Source of the DNA: JBBDIK01 sp964640385
GTDB lineage: Bacteria; Actinomycetota; UBA4738; JBBDHU01
Direction: 5' to 3'
Length of the DNA stretch: 14,700 nt
NCBI GenBank assembly: GCA_964640385.1
Contig: CAZXFL010000032.1
Location: 1 to 14,700, forward strand
Position 1 is the first letter of the stretch, and each line of letters begins with the position of its first letter. Below are positions 8,312-14,056 of this stretch, piece by piece. Both the position numbers and the translations under genes were made by a program. Below the pieces are notes generated by a model that saw only the letters and a list, made by a program, of their open reading frames with translations, did not search any database and was not told the DNA's origin.

Positions 8312-8323
8312 TATCGTCTGGCT
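8312..8323 (+). promoter_or_regulatory. Putative leaderless promoter of the Crp/Fnr-family gene
   Basis: TATCGT (8312-8317) fits TANNNT and ends 6 nt before the ATG at 8324. No ribosome-binding site lies between them. This is the third plus-strand gene in the window with this layout, which strengthens each case. Confidence 0.5.
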
Positions 8324-8983
8324 ATGAGCACGACACGAGCCCTCTGGCTCGGGTCGCTCCCGCTCTTTGGAGCCCTCCCCCCGGATCGGCTCGAGCAGCT
8401 GCAACACGTGGTCACGCCCTCCTCGCTTCGCCGCGGCACCTCCGTCTACCGTGAGCACGACCCGGCGGACCGTGTCTACGTCGTCGACCGGGGAACGATC
8501 GGCCTGGGATCGCTGTCGGCCGACGGGAAGCGGGGGCTGTTGTCCCTTGCGGGCGGTGGCGACACGTTCGGCGAGCTGGCGATCGTCGAGGAACGCCGGT
8601 CCCACGACGCCGAAGCCCTGGAGGACTGCCGGCTCCTGTCGGTCGACGCCGAGATCGTGGCCTCGCTCGTTCGCCGGGATCCGGCGACGGCGGCCGCGTT
8701 CATCGAGGTCCTCGGTGCGAGCCTGCGCCGATCATCCGACGCCCTCCGCGACGCGATCCTCCTCGACGTCCCCGGACGACTCGCGCGGCGACTGTGCGGA
8801 TTCGCAGAGCAACGGGACCCACCCGCGATCTCCCAGCAGGCGCTCGCCCAGATGGTCGGGGCCTCGCGGGAGACCGTGAACCGGGTCCTCGCTCGATTCG
8901 TCCGGCAGGGACTGGTCCAGATCCACCGCGGCGGATGCCGGGTGACCGACGTCGCGGGGCTCCGCGCCGAAACCGGGCTATGA
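8324..8983 (+). CDS. Crp/Fnr family transcriptional regulator
   Basis: This is a 219-aa regulator of standard Crp/Fnr length. The N-terminal cyclic-nucleotide-binding-like beta-barrel (about 14-115) has FGELAI (82-87) followed by R92-S93. These correspond to the phosphate-binding Gly-Glu and Arg-Ser of cAMP-binding members, but the loop between them looks one residue shorter than usual, so the ligand is uncertain. A dimerisation helix spans about 118-140. The C-terminal winged helix has the recognition helix at I169-L189 (ISQQALAQMVGASRETVNRV), with the Arg-Glu-Thr-Val-Asn-Arg signature that is typical of the family. There is no N-terminal cysteine cluster, so it is not an Fnr-type Fe-S sensor. 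The start at 8324 fits the -10 box upstream. The stop overlaps the convergent MBL gene by 6 nt. Its targets are unknown; the divergent gene and its own promoter are the obvious candidates. Confidence 0.9.
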   Translation: MSTTRALWLGSLPLFGALPPDRLEQLQHVVTPSSLRRGTSVYREHDPADRVYVVDRGTIGLGSLSADGKRGLLSLAGGGDTFGELAIVEERRSHDAEALEDCRLLSVDAEIVASLVRRDPATAAAFIEVLGASLRRSSDALRDAILLDVPGRLARRLCGFAEQRDPPAISQQALAQMVGASRETVNRVLARFVRQGLVQIHRGGCRVTDVAGLRAETGL

Positions 8984-9865
8984 CTCGGCCGGGGCCTCCT
9001 GCAGCAGCTCCATGCTGCAACGGCCGCACACCTTCAGCCGGCCGCGCACCGGGCGGCCACATCGTTCACACGCGCGCGGACGGGAAACCTCGTAGTGCCC
9101 GTCTTTCCGTGACTTCTCGACGCGGCCCTCGGCCTCCAGTTTCTGGAGGTGCGCCAGCACGCTGCGTTCCGCCAGCGGGTGCACCTCGGGGGGGTAGTCC
9201 GCATAGATACTCGAAACCATCTCTACGGTCGTGGCGCGTCCCTCCGCGATCGCCGACAGGATCTGTGCCTCGCGTCCCTGCCGATGGTCGACGTACTCGA
9301 CGAGCTTGGCCTTCGCGTCGAAGACGGCAGGGCCGTGACCGGGGTAGATCACGTGCGGATCCAGCTCCTGCATGCGCGCGAGCGACTTCATGTACAGCGC
9401 GAGGTCCCCCTCGGGCGGATCGATGACGCTCGTCCCACGCCCCAGCACCGCATCTCCGCTGAACAGGGCGCGGAGTCCCGGGACCCAGAAGACGATGTGG
9501 TCCGGCGTGTGCCCGGGCGTATGGATCGCGCGGATGCGAACCCCACCGGCCGGGATCTCCTCTCCGTCGTGCAGACGCGTGCCGTCATCGGGCGGGCGGT
9601 AGGCAAGGATGGGGATCCCGCCGGCATCACGCGCCAGCCGCGCGGCCCCCGCCGCATGGTCCTCATGTTCATGGGTCACCAGTACTGCGGCGATGCGTCC
9701 CGCCTGCGAACGGATCTCGCGGAGATGTCCCGCATCATCGGGGCCGGGATCGATGACCACGGCCGGGTCCTGCCCGACGACCCAGGTGTTCGTCCCCTCC
9801 AGCGTGAAGACACCCGGGTTCGGCGCCAGGACGCGGAGAACGCGCGCACGGTCGACGGCGTCCAT
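8978..9865 (-). CDS. LACTB2-like MBL-fold metallo-hydrolase with C-terminal zinc ribbon
   Basis: This 295-aa protein of the metallo-beta-lactamase fold resembles the LACTB2/beta-lactamase-like group, which includes RNA endonucleases as well as small-molecule hydrolases. Metal ligands are visible: HEHEDH (H65, H67, D69, H70), H119 in HTPGHT, D138 in FSGD and H177 in YPGHG. A winged-helix segment (about 200-258) follows, as in LACTB2. The end is unusual: a zinc ribbon CX2CX10CX2C (C266, C269, C280, C283), which I do not know from typical LACTB2 proteins. It may bind nucleic acid or another protein. The ATG at 9865 shares one base with the stop of the NUDIX gene (TGATG), so the two are translationally coupled. 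The substrate cannot be told from the sequence. Confidence 0.85.
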   Translation of the reverse strand: MDAVDRARVLRVLAPNPGVFTLEGTNTWVVGQDPAVVIDPGPDDAGHLREIRSQAGRIAAVLVTHEHEDHAAGAARLARDAGGIPILAYRPPDDGTRLHDGEEIPAGGVRIRAIHTPGHTPDHIVFWVPGLRALFSGDAVLGRGTSVIDPPEGDLALYMKSLARMQELDPHVIYPGHGPAVFDAKAKLVEYVDHRQGREAQILSAIAEGRATTVEMVSSIYADYPPEVHPLAERSVLAHLQKLEAEGRVEKSRKDGHYEVSRPRACERCGRPVRGRLKVCGRCSMELLQEAPAES

Positions 9866-10461
9866 CAGACGACGTTCACCTCCGGCTCGATCTGGGGGAT
9901 GTCGGCGGCGAGCAATTCCTCAACGGACGAACACGCTGCCAGGCCCTCCACGACCTTCATCGTGGGCCAGTACAGGGAGCACCCTCCGCCGGCGTTCGCC
10001 TCCAGCAGGTCGAAGGGCCGCGCCCACCAGGCGCGATCGCTCTCCCGTCCGTCGGGATGCGGTTCCACGCCGCGCGAGGCCTCGACCGCGTAGAACCGGG
10101 CGTCGAAGCGGACGGGAACGTCTTCCGGCGCGACCCAATGCGAGACCTGGCTGAGCTGCTCGGCTGTAGGCGGCGCCGACGCGACGGCTGCGACATCGCC
10201 CTCAACGACCCCGTCGGCCGTCACCGCCAGCTCCGCTTCTTCGGCCAGTTCGCGGACGCCGCACGCGCGCGCGGCCTCGTCGGCGCCACCGAACCAGCGT
10301 TCGGCGTATTCGCGATCGCCCGGATCCACCGCGCCGCCGGGGAACACGACGTACCCAGGCAGGAAGCGGTGTCCGCCGCTCCTGCGCAGGACCAGAACCT
10401 CGGGGCCGCGGGGCCCGGGCCTCGCGACGATGACCGTCGCGGCCGCCCTGACCTCGTCCAT
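9865..10461 (-). CDS. NUDIX hydrolase, NUDT19/CoA-diphosphatase-like
   Basis: This is a 198-aa NUDIX hydrolase, expected to split a nucleoside diphosphate linked to another group. The segment LRRSGGHRFLPGYVVFPGG (25-43) and the long insertion between this Gly-Gly and the catalytic helix (R70, E71, E74, E75) are typical of the NUDT7/8/19 group, some of which hydrolyse CoA and acyl-CoA. The Gly that normally follows EEx in the NUDIX box is Glu (E77), a deviation. I placed the start at the ATG at 10461 because the protein then begins with the family's first strand (AAATVIVAR) and GAGG lies 9 nt upstream; the frame stays open further upstream, into the methyltransferase gene. The gene is followed by the MBL-fold gene, a pairing I recall from other bacteria. 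The substrate is unknown. Confidence 0.87.
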   Translation of the reverse strand: MDEVRAAATVIVARPGPRGPEVLVLRRSGGHRFLPGYVVFPGGAVDPGDREYAERWFGGADEAARACGVRELAEEAELAVTADGVVEGDVAAVASAPPTAEQLSQVSHWVAPEDVPVRFDARFYAVEASRGVEPHPDGRESDRAWWARPFDLLEANAGGGCSLYWPTMKVVEGLAACSSVEELLAADIPQIEPEVNVV

Positions 10462-10521
10462 CCGACCTATCCTCGCAGGTGAGACGGTTGACGGCAGGAT
10501 GACCGATACTCCGGGGCAGAT
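10462..10521. promoter_or_regulatory. Shared divergent intergenic region (NUDIX / methyltransferase)
   Basis: These 60 nt separate two divergent starts and must hold both promoters. On the plus strand TTGACG (10488-10493) resembles a -35 box, and GATACT (10505-10510) resembles a -10 box, but they are only 11 nt apart, too close to act together. GGGG (10513-10516) lies 5 nt before the ATG at 10522 and could be a weak ribosome-binding site. On the minus strand GAGG (10474-10471) lies 9 nt before the NUDIX ATG. No clear operator is visible. Confidence 0.35.
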
Positions 10522-11610
10522 ATGGACGTGAGCGAGCACATCAGGGAGGTCATCCGGGCCGAGGGACCCATCACCTTCGACCGCTTCATGGACCTCGCGC
10601 TCTACGGACCCGGCGGTTTCTACGAGCAGCCGCCGGTCGGCAAGGACGGCCATTTCGTGACCAGTCCGCACGTCCACCCCATCTTCGGAGAGCTCCTGGC
10701 CGAGGCCATCGAGGGCCTCTGGGGCGTGATCGGCGAGCCGACACCCCTGGACATCGTCGATGTCGGCGCAGGCGACGGCACCCTCGCGCGCCAGCTCCTC
10801 AGGAGCCTGCCCGGGATGATGATCCGCTACACGGCCTGCGAACGGAGCGCCGGGGGACGGGAGCAGCTCGCCGACCTCGGCGACGCCGCCAACATCTCCG
10901 AGACCTTCGACACGCTCGCCACGTTCCGCGGGGTCGTCGTCGCCCACGAGCTCCTCGACAACCTCCCCTTCCGACGGCTCCGCGGCAAGCCGGAAGGTGC
11001 GGTGGAGCTGCGCGTCGGCCTGGATGGCACCACGTTCGTCGACGTCGAGCGGAAGGTCCCGATCGAGCTCTCCGAGCAGAGCCCCGATCTAGAGCCGGGT
11101 GAGGAGACCGTCGTGTCGCTCGAATCCCTGCGCTTCGTGCAGCGGATGGCGGCGGTCCTGCTCATGGGGTACGTGATCATCATCGACTACGGCGACGACG
11201 AGGCCGGCGACGTGCACGGGTACCGATCGCAGCGACTGATCGAAGACGTCCTTGACGCGCCGGGCACCGCCGATATCACCGCGGGCGTGAACTTCGCCGC
11301 GATCGCGGCCCACGCCGAGAAACTCGGGTTCCAGGTCTTCGGCCCGATCGAGCAACGGGAGGCCCTGCGAACCCTCGGGTTCCAGCAATGGATGGACTCG
11401 CAGCGACATCGGCAACGGAGCCTGCTGGCCGAGGGCGCCGGGCTCGACGCCGTGACGGCCTGGAGCGACCGCCAAGCGGCATCGCTGCTCGTGGATCCGG
11501 CGGGCCTGGGCGCGTTCCGGTGGCTGGTCCTTGCGACACCCGACCTGCCGCAGCCGCCGTGGTCCGTCAGCGAAGCACAGCTCGAGATCGAGCGCGGCCG
11601 GGTGCCGTGA
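10522..11610 (+). CDS. SAM-dependent methyltransferase, MidA/NDUFAF7 (DUF185) family
   Basis: This 362-aa protein is of the usual length for the MidA/NDUFAF7 family. In mitochondria, family members methylate an arginine of a complex I subunit during assembly; the bacterial substrate is not established. The N-terminus has the family pattern HIREVIRAEGPITFDRFM, ALYGPGGFYE and GHFVTSPHVHPIFGELLAEA. The SAM-binding glycine loop is DVGAGDGT (80-87). HELLDNLP (142-149) and GYVIIIDYGD (about 216-225) are further family motifs. The start at the ATG (10522) gives the expected N-terminus. The stop at 11610 is one base from the ATG of the cupredoxin gene, so both are probably in one transcript. Family assignment is strong; the role is inferred. 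Confidence 0.87.
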   Translation: MDVSEHIREVIRAEGPITFDRFMDLALYGPGGFYEQPPVGKDGHFVTSPHVHPIFGELLAEAIEGLWGVIGEPTPLDIVDVGAGDGTLARQLLRSLPGMMIRYTACERSAGGREQLADLGDAANISETFDTLATFRGVVVAHELLDNLPFRRLRGKPEGAVELRVGLDGTTFVDVERKVPIELSEQSPDLEPGEETVVSLESLRFVQRMAAVLLMGYVIIIDYGDDEAGDVHGYRSQRLIEDVLDAPGTADITAGVNFAAIAAHAEKLGFQVFGPIEQREALRTLGFQQWMDSQRHRQRSLLAEGAGLDAVTAWSDRQAASLLVDPAGLGAFRWLVLATPDLPQPPWSVSEAQLEIERGRVP

Positions 11611-11611
11611 G

Positions 11612-12085
11612 ATGAAGCTCCCCCGCGCCGGCTGGCTGGCGCTCGATGTGCTGGCGATCATCGTGATCGCCGGGGCCGTCGTCATCGCGATCCGCAACCC
11701 ACGCGCCTCCGGTCCCATCCCGCTTCCGAGCGAGGGACCGCTGAGGACCATCACTATCGACGGCAAGACGGCTAACTACCGTGGCGCGTTCGACGTCCGC
11801 ACCGCTAAGGACCCGGAATTCGAGGTAGAGACCGGGCTCTTCTACTTCGAGCCGACGGTCATCGAAGCCCCACCCCGACTTCAGATGGTGGCCGAGATCG
11901 GCAACGAGTCACGCGCGAAGCACACCTTCACCATCAAGGAACTCGGGATCGACCGAGAGATCGGCCCGTTCGAGATGACGGCGTTCCTGTTGGACGAGCC
12001 GGCGCCGGGGAACTACCTCATCATCTGCCGCTACCACGCCGATCAGGGCATGCGCGGTGAGCTCCGCGTCGGGGTTACCGAGTGA
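11612..12085 (+). CDS. Membrane-anchored cupredoxin (type 1 copper) protein
   Basis: This 157-aa protein has one N-terminal hydrophobic helix (about 8-27) with no lipobox, then a Pro- and Ser-containing linker and a cupredoxin domain (about 45-155) facing outward. The type 1 copper ligands are all present: H104 in KHTFTI, then C139, H142 and M147 in the pattern CX2HX4M. This is the plastocyanin-like arrangement and not the two-cysteine CuA site of oxidase subunit II, so it should be a mononuclear electron carrier or copper-binding protein. The ATG at 11612 is one base after the methyltransferase stop and is the only in-frame start that keeps the membrane anchor at the N-terminus. The 3' end overlaps the convergent permease gene by 11 nt. 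The electron-transfer partner is unknown. Confidence 0.83.
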   Translation: MKLPRAGWLALDVLAIIVIAGAVVIAIRNPRASGPIPLPSEGPLRTITIDGKTANYRGAFDVRTAKDPEFEVETGLFYFEPTVIEAPPRLQMVAEIGNESRAKHTFTIKELGIDREIGPFEMTAFLLDEPAPGNYLIICRYHADQGMRGELRVGVTE

Positions 12086-12088
12086 CCC
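12072..12088. terminator. Small hairpin across overlapping convergent stops
   Basis: GGGTTAC (12072-12078) pairs with GTGACCC (12082-12088), with a 3-nt loop, giving 7 base pairs including one G-U in the plus-strand RNA and one mismatch in the minus-strand RNA. It includes both stop codons of the cupredoxin and permease genes. There is no T-tract. It may help end transcription on either side, but it is short and could be chance. Confidence 0.25.
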
Positions 12089-12971
12089 AGAGGCCCTTGC
12101 GCCAGCGACGGACCACGCTGAACTGCAGCCACACGATCGCAGCCGTTGCCACCAGCATCACCAGCGTCGCCGCGGCCGCGTAGCCGTAGCGCAGGTATTC
12201 GAACGCGTTGCGGTACACGAACAGCGGGAGGTAGGTGGTGGCGTGCGGCGGCGGCCCTCCCTCGGTCACCAACAGCGCCGGGACGAAGCTCGCCTGGAAC
12301 GCGAAGATCGTGTCGCGCAGCAGCAGGAGCAGTAGCGCGGGCGTCATCAGCGGCAAGGTGAGCCGGCGGAACACGCTCCACGAGCCCGCACCCTCCACCT
12401 CGGCCACCTCGTACAGCTCGTTCGGGATCATCTGGCGGACCGCCAGGGCGATCACGAACCCCTCCCCGATCTGGAACAGGCTCATGATCACGATGGTCGC
12501 CCGAGCCGGGCCCGGCTGCGAGAGCCAGGCGGGACCGTCCATGCCGAGCGCTTCGAGCACCAGGTTCAGCGGGCCGTAGAGCGGATTGAAGATCCAGAGC
12601 CACACGAGCGCGTACGCGACATCCGGGATGACGGTCGGCAGGAACACCGAAGTCCGGTAGGCCGAGGCCCCGCGGAAGCGCCGGTGCAGCAGCAGCGCGA
12701 AGGCGACGGCACCGGCGACCCGGAGCGGGACCGACCAGACGAGGTACCACAGCGAGTTGCCGAGAGCGATCCGGAAGACGTCGTCCGAGAGCAGTTCGCG
12801 GAAGTTCGCCACGCCGACGAACTTCGGCGCACTCACCAGATCCGCGTCGGTGAACGCGAGCACGATGGTCACGACTGCGGGCGCAAGGACCAGCAGCACC
12901 AGACCGAACGCGTACGGGAGGACCATCACGCTCATCCCGCGACGGTCGCGCGCGTCGAGGGCGGCGTTCAC
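12075..12971 (-). CDS. ABC sugar-type permease, MalF/UgpA-like
   Basis: This is the membrane subunit of a binding-protein-dependent importer, 298 aa from a GTG at 12971. Six hydrophobic helices can be traced, the first at about 15-40. The cytoplasmic EAA loop that docks on the ATPase is at 188-207, ending ...FRRLTLP. The sequence is of the MalF/UgpA half of CUT1 importers. The GTG overlaps the stop of the ATPase gene as GTGA, matching other junctions in the window. An ATG at 12989 would add 6 residues and a 22-nt overlap. Only this one permease gene is present; CUT1 systems normally have two, and the MalG-like partner is not found downstream before the convergent cupredoxin gene. It may lie upstream of the binding-protein gene, outside the window. 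Confidence 0.88.
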   Translation of the reverse strand: MNAALDARDRRGMSVMVLPYAFGLVLLVLAPAVVTIVLAFTDADLVSAPKFVGVANFRELLSDDVFRIALGNSLWYLVWSVPLRVAGAVAFALLLHRRFRGASAYRTSVFLPTVIPDVAYALVWLWIFNPLYGPLNLVLEALGMDGPAWLSQPGPARATIVIMSLFQIGEGFVIALAVRQMIPNELYEVAEVEGAGSWSVFRRLTLPLMTPALLLLLLRDTIFAFQASFVPALLVTEGGPPPHATTYLPLFVYRNAFEYLRYGYAAAATLVMLVATAAIVWLQFSVVRRWRKGLWVTR

Positions 12972-14056
12972 CGGTCCACCCCGCTCCACACGCGGGCGCC
13001 GGACCCCGCATCGAACAGGTGAACATCCTCGGCCGATGCGGCGACGCTCATCCGGTCCCCCGCCGCCGGGCGCACGTTCGGCGCCGCGCGCACGATGAGC
13101 GTCTGTTCGCCCACAGCCAGGTGCACGAACGTGTCGGGACCGGCCGGCTCGACCAGGGTGACGACCGCGGTCGGGCCGGTCCCCGACGCACCCGAGGCAG
13201 GTCCCACCCGCAGGTGCTCGGGCCGGACCCCGACCTCCAGGCTGCGCGCGCCCGGCAGCTCGCCGCCGCGCGGCACCGGCAGCCGCAGTGGGCCGGCGAC
13301 GATCGAGCCCCCCTCGACCACCGCCGGCAGGATGTTCATCGCCGGACTCCCGATGAAGGTGGCCACGAACCGGTTGGCCGGCCGCCGGTACACCTCGTCG
13401 GGAACGCCTTCCTGCTGCAGCGCCCCGTCGTGCATCACCGCGACGCGGTCGCCGATCGTCAGTGCCTCGAACTGATCGTGTGTGACGTAGAGCATCGTGG
13501 CCCGGACCTCGCGCTGGACCCGGCGGATCTCGGCGCGCATCGTGACCCGCAGCTGCGCGTCCAGGTTCGACAGTGGTTCGTCCAGCAGGAACACGTCCGG
13601 GTCGCGCACCAACGCCCGCGCCAACGCCACCCGTTGCTGCTCACCGCCCGACAGCTCGTTCGGCATCCGCTGCAGGAGCACCTCGCACCCGACCACCGTC
13701 GCGGCCTCGAACACCCGCCGGGCAACCTCATCTTTCGGCGTTCCCCGGACCGCGAGCCCGAACCCGATGTTGCGCTGCACGGACAGATGCGGGAACAGCG
13801 CGAAGCTCTGGAACACCATCGCGACCTTGCGGTCGGCCGCCCGGACCCGCGTGACGTCGCGTCCGGCGATCGAGATCCGGCCCTCATCCGGGAGCTCGAG
13901 CCCGGCGGCCAACCGGAGCGCGGTCGTCTTCCCGCTGCCGGATGGACCGACGAGGACCGTCAGGTCTCCATCGCGGCAGTCCAGGTCAAGGCCGCGGATG
14001 GCCGCGACCTTCCCGTAGCGCTTGCGAACATCTTCGAATCCGAGGCCCGTCGCTAT
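12968..14056 (-). CDS. ABC transporter ATPase, MalK/UgpC-like, with non-canonical start codon
   Basis: This is the energising ATPase of the importer, 362 aa if counted from the ATA at 14056. That matches the usual 350-370 aa of MalK/UgpC proteins. Motifs are complete: Walker A GPSGSGKT (37-44), Q-loop Q83, signature LSGGE (135-139), Walker B LLDEP with D159-E160, H-loop H193, and a C-terminal regulatory TOBE-type domain (about 240-350). The frame contains no ATG, GTG or TTG upstream of Walker A; the first such codon is a TTG at 13912, residue 49, which would delete Walker A. The residues from 14056 (ATGLGFEDVRKRYG after the first codon) match the family N-terminus. ATA overlaps the upstream TAG stop by 4 nt, as at other junctions here. 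ACG at 14050, 7 nt after GGAGG, is another candidate. The function is sure; the start is inferred. Confidence 0.85.
   Translation of the reverse strand: MATGLGFEDVRKRYGKVAAIRGLDLDCRDGDLTVLVGPSGSGKTTALRLAAGLELPDEGRISIAGRDVTRVRAADRKVAMVFQSFALFPHLSVQRNIGFGLAVRGTPKDEVARRVFEAATVVGCEVLLQRMPNELSGGEQQRVALARALVRDPDVFLLDEPLSNLDAQLRVTMRAEIRRVQREVRATMLYVTHDQFEALTIGDRVAVMHDGALQQEGVPDEVYRRPANRFVATFIGSPAMNILPAVVEGGSIVAGPLRLPVPRGGELPGARSLEVGVRPEHLRVGPASGASGTGPTAVVTLVEPAGPDTFVHLAVGEQTLIVRAAPNVRPAAGDRMSVAASAEDVHLFDAGSGARVWSGVDR

Noticed and set aside
8960..9000. Hairpin terminator between the Crp-type and MBL genes
   Set aside because: Only 4-5 bp stems with long loops can be drawn; no better than chance in G+C-rich sequence.
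10488..10510. Standard -35/-10 promoter (TTGACG and GATACT) for the methyltransferase gene
   Set aside because: The two hexamers are only 11 nt apart, too short for a sigma-70-type promoter.
10462..10947. N-terminal extension of the NUDIX protein upstream of 10461
   Set aside because: It would run antisense through the methyltransferase gene, and the family's first strand begins right after the ATG at 10461.
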